This document shows, in pieces, positions 36,683 through 44,969 of a stretch of 64,000 bases of DNA; the first letter of the stretch is position 1; every line of letters begins with the position of its first letter. Location: positions 1 to 64,000 of the forward strand of contig NZ_JAPVBH010000002.1 of assembly GCF_026967795.1 (NCBI RefSeq), given 5' to 3'. Both the position numbers and the translations under genes were made by a program. This DNA is from Modestobacter sp. VKM Ac-2986 (GTDB lineage: Bacteria > Actinomycetota > Actinomycetes > Mycobacteriales > Geodermatophilaceae). Below the pieces are notes generated by a model. It was not told where the DNA came from. It saw only the letters and a list, made by a program, of their open reading frames with translations, and made no database searches.

Positions 36683-36880
36683 ATGACCCCCTGCCGTCCA
36701 CCCGTCGCGACGTCCTGCGGGGTGGTGAGGACGCTCCCCGCGTCCGTCGCGGTCAGGGTCCTGGACCGCGACGGCACCGAGCTGTCCCGCGTCGAGGCCG
36801 GACCCGACGGGGTCCGCGTGGGCGGGACGGAGGAGTGCAGCGGCCCGCACGAGGCGACGGTGACCGTCCCCGCTCCCTGA
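36683..36880 (+). CDS. Small hypothetical protein (65 residues)
   Basis: A 65-residue open frame starting at an ATG six bases after AGGAG. The product contains SVAVRVLDRDGTELSRVEAG and TEECSGPHEATVTVP, with a beta-strand-like pattern. It ends one base before the convergent AraC gene. The good ribosome binding site makes it plausible, but no family is recognised. Confidence 0.45.
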   Translation: MTPCRPPVATSCGVVRTLPASVAVRVLDRDGTELSRVEAGPDGVRVGGTEECSGPHEATVTVPAP

Positions 36881-36881
36881 G

Positions 36882-37682
36882 TCAGCCGGTCGTGCGTCCT
36901 GCCGCGGAGCGGGCGTAGGCGCCCGGGGTGGTGTCGAGCATCCGGCGGAAGTGCCGGGTCAGGTGCGACTGGTCGGCGAACCCGGCGGCCGTGGCGACCT
37001 CCGCGGCGGGCACGCCGGCCAGCAGCAGCCGGCGGGCGAGGTCGATCCGGCGGCCGGTGAGGTAGCGGTGCGGCGGCAGCCCGTGCCGGCGGGTGAAGGC
37101 CCGCACCACCGACGTCGGGTGCACCCCGAACGCCTCCGCGGTCTCGGTCAGCGACAGCCCCTCGGCCACCCGGGCGTCGATCAGGTCGCGCACCCGGTCG
37201 GCGAGGGCGTCGTCGCGCACGTCGGGGACAGCGACCACCGCACGGTCCAGGTGCTGGGCCAGCCGCTCGAGCACGAAGCCCAGCCGGCTCTCCGCCTCCA
37301 GGGCGTCACCGCCCCGCAGGACCGCGTGCAGCGCCGACAGCCGCACCCGCAGCGCCGGGTCGTCGACGCCCGGCCGGTCGACCGCGGTGCCCACCCGGCC
37401 GGCGCCGAGCGTGCCCGGCTCCAGGTACAGCACCCGCTTGCGGAAACCGGCCGCCGAGGACGACCGGCCGTCGTGCGGGACGCCGGGCGGCAGCAGGGTG
37501 ACCAGGCCACGGGTGGCGCCGTGGGGGTGCCGGTCCAGGTCGTAGCGGACCGCGCCGTCGTCGACGAGCAACAACGTCCACGCCTCGTGGGTGTGCGCCG
37601 GGTAGACGTGGTCGGTGAAGTGCGCGTGCAGCACCTCGGTCAGCCCCGGCACGTCGGGCCGCCACGCCGTCACCTCGGCCAC
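36882..37682 (-). CDS. AraC-family transcriptional regulator
   Basis: About 266 residues. An N-terminal cupin-like effector domain contains HAHFTDHVYPAHTHEAWTLL and LLPPGVPHDG. The C-terminal double helix-turn-helix has GLSLTETAEAFGVHPTSVVR and the second motif AEVATAAGFADQSHLTRHFR. I prefer the GTG at 37682, which lies six bases after TACGTT and suggests a leaderless transcript. An ATG at 37733 would clash with the divergent DUF2000 start at 37732. It probably regulates that neighbour. Confidence 0.82.
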   Translation of the reverse strand: MAEVTAWRPDVPGLTEVLHAHFTDHVYPAHTHEAWTLLLVDDGAVRYDLDRHPHGATRGLVTLLPPGVPHDGRSSSAAGFRKRVLYLEPGTLGAGRVGTAVDRPGVDDPALRVRLSALHAVLRGGDALEAESRLGFVLERLAQHLDRAVVAVPDVRDDALADRVRDLIDARVAEGLSLTETAEAFGVHPTSVVRAFTRRHGLPPHRYLTGRRIDLARRLLLAGVPAAEVATAAGFADQSHLTRHFRRMLDTTPGAYARSAAGRTTG

Positions 37683-37731
37683 GTCAGGAACGTACAAGAC
37701 CGGGAACGGGACCAGCCCCGACGCTGGTGGC

Positions 37732-38163
37732 ATGACCTCCTCCGACGAGCTGCCCCGCTGGGCCACCAAGATCGCCGTCCTGCTGCGCGAGGACCTCGCC
37801 CCGTGGCAGGCGCTCAACGTCACGTCGTTCCTGGTCAGCGGCATCGTCGCGACCGGGCCGGAGCTGGTCGGCGAGCCCTACGAGGACGCCGACGGCACGC
37901 GGTACCTGCCGATGATCCGGCAGCCGGTCATGGTGCTGGAGGGTCCGGGCGAGCTACTGGCCACCGCACGCACCCGGGCACTGGAGCGCTCACTCACCCC
38001 GGCCGTCTTCACCGCCGAGCTGTTCAGCACCCCCGGCGACGTCCAGAACCGGGCCGCCGTCCGCGCCGTCGCCGGCCGCGACCTGGACCTGGTCGGGCTC
38101 GCCGTCCACGGCCCGAAGAACGCCGTCGACAAGGTGGTGAAGGGCGCCCGCATGCACCCCTGA
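37732..38163 (+). CDS. DUF2000-type protein
   Basis: The 143-residue product fits the DUF2000 family: KIAVLLREDLAPWQALNVTSFLVSG, a central MIRQPVMVLEG strand, and C-terminal DLVGLAVHGPKNAVDKVVKG. The fold is thought to bind nucleotides, but the function is not established. It is divergent from the AraC regulator, a common arrangement for a regulator and its target. Confidence 0.78.
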   Translation: MTSSDELPRWATKIAVLLREDLAPWQALNVTSFLVSGIVATGPELVGEPYEDADGTRYLPMIRQPVMVLEGPGELLATARTRALERSLTPAVFTAELFSTPGDVQNRAAVRAVAGRDLDLVGLAVHGPKNAVDKVVKGARMHP

Positions 38164-38185
38164 GAAGGCAGCCCCCATCACGTGT

Positions 38186-38250
38186 CGGCCCCGCTGCAGG
38201 GGCCCACCGCGAGCGTGCGAGTGGTGGGGGGCAGCGGGGTCCTTCGTCAG
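38186..38250. repeat. Dispersed hairpin repeat, copy B (convergent DUF2000/nirD)
   Basis: A 65-bp element. Outer stem CCCCGCTGC pairs with GCAGCGGGG, and an inner CCAC pairs with GTGG around GAGCGTGCGA. It ends GTCCTTCGTCAG, like copy C. It lies between the convergent DUF2000 and nirD stops and overlaps the nirD TGA, so it probably terminates both transcripts. Confidence 0.7.
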
Positions 38251-38651
38251 ACGGTGACGACGAGCCGGCCGGACTCCTCGTGCACGGGGTACTGCCGGAC
38301 GGGTGCGGCGCCGCCGGGGCTGGTGCCGTCGGTCCAGCGGAACGTGTAGAGGTGCAGCGGGCAGACCAGCACGTCGAGGTCGGTCTGCCCGTCGGCCAGT
38401 GGTCCGCCGGAGTGCGGGCAGGCCGCCTGGGTGGCGTGCAGCGAGCCGTCCCGCAGCCGGAACACGGCCACCTGCACGCCGCCGGCGACGAAGGCCCGGC
38501 CCTCCCCGGGCGGCACCTCCTCGACCCGGCCGACCACGTGCGGGGTGCCCCGGACGCCGGCGGCCGTGCCGTCGGTGACCTCGGTGGCGGGGGTGCCGGC
38601 CTTGGCGGGTGCGGTGGTCGGGGACTCGACGTCGTCGTGGGTGAGGTTCAT
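38247..38651 (-). CDS. nirD: Nitrite reductase small subunit, Rieske type
   Basis: NirD partners NirB in NAD(P)H-dependent reduction of nitrite to ammonia. The 134-residue protein has complete Rieske [2Fe-2S] ligands: C78-P-H80 and C97-P-L-H100. The first 35 residues are a Thr/Ala-rich extension not typical of NirD. The ATG overlaps the nirB TGA (ATGA). It ends inside a dispersed hairpin repeat. Confidence 0.9.
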   Translation of the reverse strand: MNLTHDDVESPTTAPAKAGTPATEVTDGTAAGVRGTPHVVGRVEEVPPGEGRAFVAGGVQVAVFRLRDGSLHATQAACPHSGGPLADGQTDLDVLVCPLHLYTFRWTDGTSPGGAAPVRQYPVHEESGRLVVTV

Positions 38652-41188
38652 CGGACCGGCACCAGCGGCAGCTCGACCAGCGGCAGCGAGGTGCGGAACT
38701 GGCCCGGCGTGGCCGGGGCCTTGCCGTCCTGGCCCCACGGGTCGGTGTAGGCGTCGATGGACTGCTGCATGTTGGCGTCGAGCTCGGCGCAGATGCCCTC
38801 GCTGTCCTCCAGCAGGATCTGCTTGATCCGCTCCAGCCCGATCCGGGGCACGAAGTCGTAGGTGCGCTCGAGCCAGTTGGCGTTCTCCCGGTAGTACTGC
38901 ATGAACCGGCCCGACAGCTCCATCACCGCCTCGGGTGAGTCGACGGTGGCCAGCAGGTCGCCCTTGCGGATGCTCGCCCCCGCGGCGCCGCCGACGTAGA
39001 CCTCCCACTTGCCGTTCCCGACCGCGACGACGCCGACGTCCTTGACGTAGGCCTCGGCGCAGTTCCGGGGGCAGCCGACCACGGCCATCTTCATCTTGGC
39101 CGGGCTCTCGATGCCCTGGAACCGGGTCTCCAGGTCGATGCCCAGCTGGGTCGAGTCGCCCAGGCCGAAGCGGCAGAAGTCGCTGCCCACGCAGGTCTTC
39201 ACCGTGCGGAAGCTCTTGCCGTAGGCGTAGCCGGAGGGCATGCCCAGGTCGTTCCACATCGCGGGGAGGTCCTCCTTGCGGACCCCGAGCAGGTCGATCC
39301 GCTGGCCGCCGGTGATCTTGACCATCGGGACCTCGTACTTCTCGGCCACGTCGGCGATCTTCCGCAGCTGCGCCGGGGTGGTGACCCCGCCCTTGATCTG
39401 CGGGACGACGGAGAACGTGCCGTCGCGCTGGATGTTGCCGTGCACGCGGTCGTTGATGAACTTCGCGTCGTTCTCCTGGACGGCGTCCTTGCCCCAGATC
39501 ATCCGCAGCAGCGACGTCAGCCCCATCTTGGACTTCGCGTCCTCCGCACCACCGGGGGCCAGCGCGGCGAACACCGCCGAGGGGCTCAGCAGACCCTGCT
39601 CGCGGATCGCGGCCATCAACTCGGGCTTCGCCATGGGGATGCCGGGGACGTACCAGCTGGCGGTGGGGTCCTCGACGACGTCGCCGTCGGCGGCCCACTC
39701 CACGATCTGCTTGACCAGGCCCTTGCAGGACCCGCAGCCCTTGCCGGCCCGGGTCGTGTCCATGACCGACCCGACGCTGCCGCAGCCGCCGGCCACGGCC
39801 CCGCAGATGTCGCCCTTGGTGACGCCGTTGCAGTTGCAGACCTGCGAGTCGTGCGGCAGCTCGGCCACGCCCACCTCGGCGGCGCCGTCCGAGAGGTCGA
39901 CCAGCAGCTTGATCCGCTCCTCCGGCAGCGGGGTGCCGCGGTCGAAGGCCTGGGTCAGGTAGGCGACCTTGCGGGTGTCACCGAGCAGCGTGGCGCCGAT
40001 GAGCTTGTCGTCGCGGACGACGACGCTCAGGTGCACGCCCCGCTTGGGCTCGGAGATCACCAGGAACTCGTCGCTGTCCCGCTCGGGCTTGCTGATGCCC
40101 ATGGTGGCCACGTCGACCCCGGCGACCTTGAGCTTCGTGGCCGTGCGGGAGCCGTGGTACTCGGCGGTCGGGTCGGTGCCGGTGAGCAGGTCGGCGAGCA
40201 CCTTGGCCTGCTCCCACACCGGGGCGACCAGGCCGTAGAGCTCACCGCGGTGCTGGGCGCACTCCCCCACCGCGTACACGTCGGGGTCGTCGGTGCGCAG
40301 CTGGTCGTCGACGACGACGCCGCGCTCGACCTCGATGCCGCTCATCAGGGCGACCTCGGTGACCGGCCGGATGCCGGCGGCGAGGACGAGCATGTCGGCG
40401 TCGATCGCCCGGCCGTCGGCGAGGACGACGCCGCGCACCCGGTCGGGACCGATGACCTCGGTGGTGCGGGTGGCCAGGTGGACGACGATGCCCAGCGCCT
40501 CGACGCTCTTCGCCAGGATGGCGCCGGCCTCCGCGCCGAGCTGCTGGTTCATCAGGTGCGTGCCGGCGTGCACGACCTCGACGGCCAGGCCGTGGCCCTG
40601 CAGCGCGCGGGCGGCCTCCAGGCCCAGCAGCCCACCGCCGACGACGACGGCCTTGTCGTGCTCGGCCGCCGCGGCCAGCATCGCGCGGGTGTCGTCGATG
40701 GTGCGGAAGCCGAAGACGCCGGGCAGTAGCTGGTCCTCGCCCGAGTACAGCCCGGTCATCGGCGGGACGAACGAGCGGCTGCCGGTGGCGATGACCAGCT
40801 GGTCGTAGGGCGTCGTCGTCCCGTCGGCGGCGTGCACCACCTTGGCGTGGGTGTCGATGCGCACCACCCGGACCCCGGCCCGCAGGACGACGCCGTTGTC
40901 GGCGTACCAGTCGTGGCTGTTGAGGACGATGTCGTCCTCGTGCTCCTCGCCGGCCAGCACGTGGCTGAGCATGATCCGGTTGTAGTTGCCGTGCGGCTCC
41001 TCGCCGAACACGGTGATCGCGAACTGCTCGCCGCCGCCGCGCTCGAGCACCTCCTCGACCACCCGGGCCCCGGCCATGCCGTTGCCGATGACGACCAGGC
41101 GCTGGCGGGTGTCGATCCCGTCGGCCTCGTCCATCGCGAAGTGCAGCGTGCTCACGCCCTCGGGGCGCCCACCGAGCACAGCAGTCAT
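38648..41188 (-). CDS. nirB: Assimilatory nitrite reductase large subunit
   Basis: An 846-residue cytoplasmic flavohaem enzyme. The FAD/NAD(P)H reductase domain starts at about residue 29 (RLVVIGNGMAGARVVEE), with a second dinucleotide site VVVGGGLLGLEAARAL. The BFD-type [2Fe-2S] cluster has C451, C453, C485 and C488. The nitrite/sulfite reductase domains carry the sirohaem-[4Fe-4S] ligands C666-X5-C672 and C706-X3-C710. All redox ligands are intact. The ATG at 41188 shares one base with the nasC stop (TGATG), so nasC, nirB and nirD are cotranslated in that order. Confidence 0.95.
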   Translation of the reverse strand: MTAVLGGRPEGVSTLHFAMDEADGIDTRQRLVVIGNGMAGARVVEEVLERGGGEQFAITVFGEEPHGNYNRIMLSHVLAGEEHEDDIVLNSHDWYADNGVVLRAGVRVVRIDTHAKVVHAADGTTTPYDQLVIATGSRSFVPPMTGLYSGEDQLLPGVFGFRTIDDTRAMLAAAAEHDKAVVVGGGLLGLEAARALQGHGLAVEVVHAGTHLMNQQLGAEAGAILAKSVEALGIVVHLATRTTEVIGPDRVRGVVLADGRAIDADMLVLAAGIRPVTEVALMSGIEVERGVVVDDQLRTDDPDVYAVGECAQHRGELYGLVAPVWEQAKVLADLLTGTDPTAEYHGSRTATKLKVAGVDVATMGISKPERDSDEFLVISEPKRGVHLSVVVRDDKLIGATLLGDTRKVAYLTQAFDRGTPLPEERIKLLVDLSDGAAEVGVAELPHDSQVCNCNGVTKGDICGAVAGGCGSVGSVMDTTRAGKGCGSCKGLVKQIVEWAADGDVVEDPTASWYVPGIPMAKPELMAAIREQGLLSPSAVFAALAPGGAEDAKSKMGLTSLLRMIWGKDAVQENDAKFINDRVHGNIQRDGTFSVVPQIKGGVTTPAQLRKIADVAEKYEVPMVKITGGQRIDLLGVRKEDLPAMWNDLGMPSGYAYGKSFRTVKTCVGSDFCRFGLGDSTQLGIDLETRFQGIESPAKMKMAVVGCPRNCAEAYVKDVGVVAVGNGKWEVYVGGAAGASIRKGDLLATVDSPEAVMELSGRFMQYYRENANWLERTYDFVPRIGLERIKQILLEDSEGICAELDANMQQSIDAYTDPWGQDGKAPATPGQFRTSLPLVELPLVPVR

Positions 41189-43761
41189 CAGACCTCCACC
41201 AGTCCCAGGTCGACCACGATCTCGCCGGTGACGCCCAGCGGCGCTGCGGCGTGCAGCTCGACGACGGTGCCGCCGTCGAGGTCCTCCACCACGCGCAGCG
41301 GCACGTGGCAGTCGCCCTTGGCCCCGATCGGGAACCAGCGCATCGGCTCCCCGTCGCGCACCAGCAGCAGGTAGACCAGCTCGGCGGTGGAGTTGCCGCC
41401 GCGGAAGTACAGCGCCTGTGCCGTCTTCCCCTCCGGCACCTGGTAGCGCAGCGCCGGATCGACCGGGCCGGGCTTGCCCAGCCCCTCGCCGGTGATCGGG
41501 TAGACGCCTTGCAGGAAGCGCGGGGTGCTCTTCACGCTGGTGGTCCTCCTCCGTGACGGGGCGTGCGGGGTGTGGGCCGTGGGGGTCTGGTGTGCCGGGG
41601 TGGCGGGCTGGGCGGCCGCCTCGGGCGCCGGGATGCGCTCCTCGGCCACCCCGACGCGGGTGACGGCGACGGCGCAGACCTTGAAGGCCGGCATCCGGCT
41701 GGTCGGGTCGAGGGCTGGGTCGGTGAGCGCGTTGGCGCTGGCGCCGCCGCCCCAGTGGAAGGGGACGAAGACGACGTCGGGCCGGATCGTGTCGGTGACC
41801 TGGGCGGCGAAGCGGGCCCGGCCGCGGCGGGTGGCCAGCTCGACGACGTCCCCGTGGGCGATGCCCAGGGACCGGGCGAGGTCGGGGTGCAGCTCGGCGC
41901 GCGGCGTGGGGGCGATGAGCTGCAGGCTGCGGGAGCGGCGGGTCTGGGTGCCCGACTGGTACTGGGCGAGCACCCGGCCGGTGGTCAGCACGTAGGGGTA
42001 GTCGCCGTCGGGACGCTCGTGGGCGTCGACGTGCTCGACGCGGTGGAAGCGCGCCCGCCCGTCGGGGGTGGCGAAGCGCTCGGTGAACAGCCGCGGCGTG
42101 CCGGGGTGCTCGGGGTCCGGGCAGGGCCAGAACACGCCGTCCTCGGCATCGATGCGGTCGTAGCTGATGCCGGCGTAGTCCGCCGTCCCGCCGGCGCTGG
42201 CCCGGCCGAGCTCGGCGAAGACCGTCTCGGCGTCCCCGCTGAACCCGGAAGCCCCCAGCCGGCCGGCCAGCTCGGCCAGCAGCTGGAGGTCGTCGCGCAC
42301 CCCGTCGGGAGCGCTCATCGCCTGGCGGCGGCGGATCACCCGGCCCTCGAGGTTGGTCATCGTGCCCTCCTCCTCGGCCCACATGGCGCTGGGGAGGACG
42401 ACGTCGGCGAGCTCGGCGGTCTCGGAGAGGAAGAAGTCGCTGACGGCGAGGAAGTCCAGGTCGCCGAGCCGGCTGATGACGCGGCGGGCGTCGGGCGCGG
42501 AGACGGCGATGTTGGAGGCGAGCACCAGCATCGCCCGGACGCCGCCGTCGGTGCCGAGCGCGTCGAGCATCTCGAAGGCGCTGCGCCCGGGGCCGGGGAT
42601 CGACTCGGGGTCCACGCCCCAGACGGCGGCGACGTGAGCGCGGGCGGCCGGGTCGGTGATCTTCCGGTAGCCGGGCAGCTGGTCGGCCTTCTGCCCGTGC
42701 TCGCGCCCGCCCTGCCCGTTGCCCTGGCCGGTCACGGTGCCCCAGCCGCTGCCCTCGCGACCGGGCAGGCCGAGGGCCAGGGCCAGGTCGATCCAGGCCA
42801 GCGCGGTGTCGGTGCCGCTGCGGTGCTGCTCGGCGCCGCGGGCGCTCAGGATGATCGACCGCTTCCCGCGGGCGAGGGCGAAGACGATCCGGCGCTGCTG
42901 GGCGACCGGCACCCCGGTGAGCCGCTCGACCCGGTCGGGCCAGTACCCGGCGACCCCGGCCCGGACGTCGTCGAACCCGGTGGTGCGCGCGGCGACGTAG
43001 CCCTCGTCGACCAGGCCCTCGGCCAGCGCGATGTGCAGCAGCCCGTTGGCCAGCGCCAGGTCGGTGGCTGGCAGCGGCTGCACGTGCAGGCTGGCGTTCT
43101 TCGCGGTGCTGGTGCGGCGGGGGTCGACGACGATCAGCTCGGCGCCCCGCGCGCGGCCGGCGTCGAAGTACTGCATCGCCGGCGGCATGGTGTCGGCCGG
43201 GTTGCTGCCCACCAGCACGACGACGTCGGCCGCGGCGACGTCGGCCAGCGGGAAGGGCATGCCGCGGTCCAGCCCGAACGCCTTGATCGCCGCGCCCGCC
43301 GCCGAGGACATGCAGAACCGGCCGTTGTAGTCGATGGCGCTGGTGCGCAGCGCGACCCGGGCGAACTTGCCGAACTGGTAGGCCTGCTCGTTGGTCAGCC
43401 CGCCGCCGCCGAAGCAGCCCACGGCGTCCCGGCCGTGCCGTTGCTGGGTGGCGGTGATCGCGGTGACGACCCGGTCCAGCGCCTCGTCCCAGCTGGTCTC
43501 CACCAGCGGGCTGGTGCGGTTCCCGGGGACGGCGCGCACCAGCGGCCGGGTCAGCCGCTCGGGGTGGTCGAGCAGCTCGGGGGCCGACCAGCCCTTGGAG
43601 CACAGCCCGCCGCGGTTGACCGGGAAGTCCGCGGGCACCAGCGTCGCCGGGCGGTCGCCGGCGGTCATCGTGACGCCGCACTGCAGCGAGCAGTACGGGC
43701 AGTGGGTGGCCGTGGTGCGCGTGCCGGTGCCCGGGTGCGGCAGCGAGACGGCGGTGGACAC
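41188..43761 (-). CDS. nasC: Assimilatory nitrate reductase catalytic subunit with extra C-terminal domain
   Basis: An 857-residue molybdopterin oxidoreductase that reduces nitrate to nitrite. The N-terminal [4Fe-4S] ligands are C21, C24, C28 and C54. The probable molybdenum Cys is C150 in NGRFCMSSAA. The molybdopterin-dinucleotide-binding domain ends near residue 705. A Pro/Ala/Thr linker (about 706-742) leads to a 115-residue C-terminal domain (VKSTPRFLQGVYPITGEGLG onward) that is not part of usual NasC. This domain replaces the BFD-like domain found at the end of some NasA proteins, though its sequence has no Cys motif for a cluster. It is followed directly by nirB. Confidence 0.9.
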   Translation of the reverse strand: MSTAVSLPHPGTGTRTTATHCPYCSLQCGVTMTAGDRPATLVPADFPVNRGGLCSKGWSAPELLDHPERLTRPLVRAVPGNRTSPLVETSWDEALDRVVTAITATQQRHGRDAVGCFGGGGLTNEQAYQFGKFARVALRTSAIDYNGRFCMSSAAGAAIKAFGLDRGMPFPLADVAAADVVVLVGSNPADTMPPAMQYFDAGRARGAELIVVDPRRTSTAKNASLHVQPLPATDLALANGLLHIALAEGLVDEGYVAARTTGFDDVRAGVAGYWPDRVERLTGVPVAQQRRIVFALARGKRSIILSARGAEQHRSGTDTALAWIDLALALGLPGREGSGWGTVTGQGNGQGGREHGQKADQLPGYRKITDPAARAHVAAVWGVDPESIPGPGRSAFEMLDALGTDGGVRAMLVLASNIAVSAPDARRVISRLGDLDFLAVSDFFLSETAELADVVLPSAMWAEEEGTMTNLEGRVIRRRQAMSAPDGVRDDLQLLAELAGRLGASGFSGDAETVFAELGRASAGGTADYAGISYDRIDAEDGVFWPCPDPEHPGTPRLFTERFATPDGRARFHRVEHVDAHERPDGDYPYVLTTGRVLAQYQSGTQTRRSRSLQLIAPTPRAELHPDLARSLGIAHGDVVELATRRGRARFAAQVTDTIRPDVVFVPFHWGGGASANALTDPALDPTSRMPAFKVCAVAVTRVGVAEERIPAPEAAAQPATPAHQTPTAHTPHAPSRRRTTSVKSTPRFLQGVYPITGEGLGKPGPVDPALRYQVPEGKTAQALYFRGGNSTAELVYLLLVRDGEPMRWFPIGAKGDCHVPLRVVEDLDGGTVVELHAAAPLGVTGEIVVDLGLVEV
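41533..41552 (-). promoter_or_regulatory. Strong internal ribosome binding site and in-frame GTG inside nasC
   Basis: On the minus strand GGAGGAGGA (41552-41544) is followed after eight bases by GTG (41535-41533), in frame with nasC at codon 743. This is exactly where the linker ends and the extra C-terminal domain begins. A separate 115-residue protein could be made from here. It may mark a recent gene fusion or a dual-product gene. Confidence 0.55.
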
Positions 43762-43816
43762 GAACCGAGACTGCGGTGGTGCGGTTTCCCCTCCGCTGCG
43801 CCCGCGTCAAGGTCGC

Positions 43817-43832
43817 GTTCCGTCGACCTCAC
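43817..43832 (-). promoter_or_regulatory. GlnR-like operator upstream of nasC
   Basis: On the minus strand the sequence is GTGAG-GTCGAC-GGAAC. Its near edge lies 56 bases from the nasC start, the same spacing and sequence variant as at narK. It would place the nasC-nirB-nirD transcript under nitrogen control. Confidence 0.5.
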
Positions 43833-43865
43833 ACCTAGCCGGGGGTGACGGTGCGGCCGAGGCCC

Positions 43866-44192
43866 TCAGTCGGGCAGCTGCCGGCGCAGGGACGCCGGGG
43901 CGCGGCGTGACCAGGCCGCGAGCAGCAGCTCGTCGAGCAGGTCGGGGTCGACGACGGCCAGCTCGACCCGGACGCCGGGAGTCGTCGCGCCCCAGGTGAG
44001 CGGTGTGACGCCGGGCTGTGCGGACACCGCTGCGGCCAGGTCCTCGCCGACCAGCACGTTCAGCACGCCGGCGGCGGGCACCGTGGCCAGGACCTTCGTC
44101 GGGCCGACCCGGAACGAGCGCCGTCCGTGGTGGTCGGCCTCGGTCACGCCGGGCAGGGCGAGCACCGCAGCGACGGCCCGGTCGAGGTCCAC
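43866..44192 (-). CDS. MmcQ/YjbR-family protein
   Basis: The 108-residue product has LPGVTEADHHGRRSFRVGPTKVLATVP and a C-terminal DPDLLDELLLAAWSRRAPA, both typical of the CyaY-like-fold MmcQ/YjbR proteins, thought to bind DNA. The start GTG at 44192 is set by homology at the N-terminus. It lies directly upstream of the nasC promoter on the same strand and appears unrelated to nitrogen genes. Confidence 0.78.
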   Translation of the reverse strand: MDLDRAVAAVLALPGVTEADHHGRRSFRVGPTKVLATVPAAGVLNVLVGEDLAAAVSAQPGVTPLTWGATTPGVRVELAVVDPDLLDELLLAAWSRRAPASLRRQLPD

Positions 44193-44218
44193 GCCCGCAC
44201 GGTAGGGGCCCGCAGCGG

Positions 44219-44656
44219 TCAGCGGTCGGGTGCGGCTCCGCTGTCCCGGTCGTGCTCGGCGTGCCGCCACAGCGGCCGGGCGGCGACGACCAGGCCCAGC
44301 GCCAGCACGGTGAGGACCGCGGTGCCGACCCGGCCGGGGGTCAGGCCCGGGCTCGGGTCGAGCACCAGGTTCGCCCAGGCGTTGGCCGCGGCGTCGGTGA
44401 CGAGGACGCCCACCGCCAGGACGACGCCGCTCCGCCGGGCACGGGCGAGCAGGACGGCGGCCAGCGGGTCGAGGACGGTGAGACCGGTGAAGTACCCCCG
44501 CAGCCAGCCGGGCAGGGCCGGGTACGGGGCGAGGTCCGCGGCCACCAGCTGGACGACGTGCACGACCGTCCCGTAGCCGAGCAGGAGCACCGTCGCTGCG
44601 GCCACCACCCGCACCCGCCGCGGGGCTCCGGCCCACCTGGTCAGCCCCCGCCGCAC
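44219..44656 (-). CDS. Four-helix membrane protein, unknown function
   Basis: The 145-residue product has four hydrophobic segments (VVAAATVLLLGYGTVVHVVQ, the FTGLTVLDPLAAVLLA region, VVLAVGVLVTDAAANAWANL and the TAVLTVLALGLVVAARPLW region). Its N-terminus is positively charged. It lies 26 bases upstream of the MmcQ/YjbR-like gene. No family is recognised. Confidence 0.65.
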   Translation of the reverse strand: MRRGLTRWAGAPRRVRVVAAATVLLLGYGTVVHVVQLVAADLAPYPALPGWLRGYFTGLTVLDPLAAVLLARARRSGVVLAVGVLVTDAAANAWANLVLDPSPGLTPGRVGTAVLTVLALGLVVAARPLWRHAEHDRDSGAAPDR

Positions 44657-44818
44657 GGCCGGACCGTACGCACTCCACCGGCCGGCGGCCACGACCCGTG
44701 CCGTCTCGAGCAGCTCCTGGCCGATTCCGAGGGGGACGCGGCCACCTGTCGCCGTCCCGGCCGGGAGCCGTGTCGCGGGGGCTGGCGGGCGCAGGGCGAC
44801 TCGGCCAGGCTCCAGCCC

Positions 44819-44968
44819 ATGGACGAGACGACAGAGCAGCGGCTGGTGCACGTGGCGACGGACCAGCTGCGGGTCCCGTTCTGGGTGGTGCTCGCCGGCG
44901 TGGGGGTCGGCGCGTTCTGGGCGCTGGCCGGGGTGCTGGTGGGGTCGTCGCTCAGGCGCCGCAGCTGA
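44819..44968 (+). CDS. Possible 49-residue single-pass membrane protein
   Basis: An open frame of 49 residues with a polar N-terminus (MDETTEQRLVHVATDQLRVP), one hydrophobic helix (FWVVLAGVGVGAFWALAGVL) and a short basic tail SSLRRRS. The amino-acid pattern looks like a genuine membrane peptide, but the ribosome binding site is weak. It ends where the decayed arfB copy begins. Confidence 0.42.
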   Translation: MDETTEQRLVHVATDQLRVPFWVVLAGVGVGAFWALAGVLVGSSLRRRS

Positions 44969-44969
44969 G

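Noticed and set aside
38648-43810. A single 1720-residue frame covering nirB and all of the upstream region
   Set aside because: Only the part from the ATG at 41188 reads as NirB. The rest is an out-of-frame shadow of nasC, whose real protein is read in another frame.
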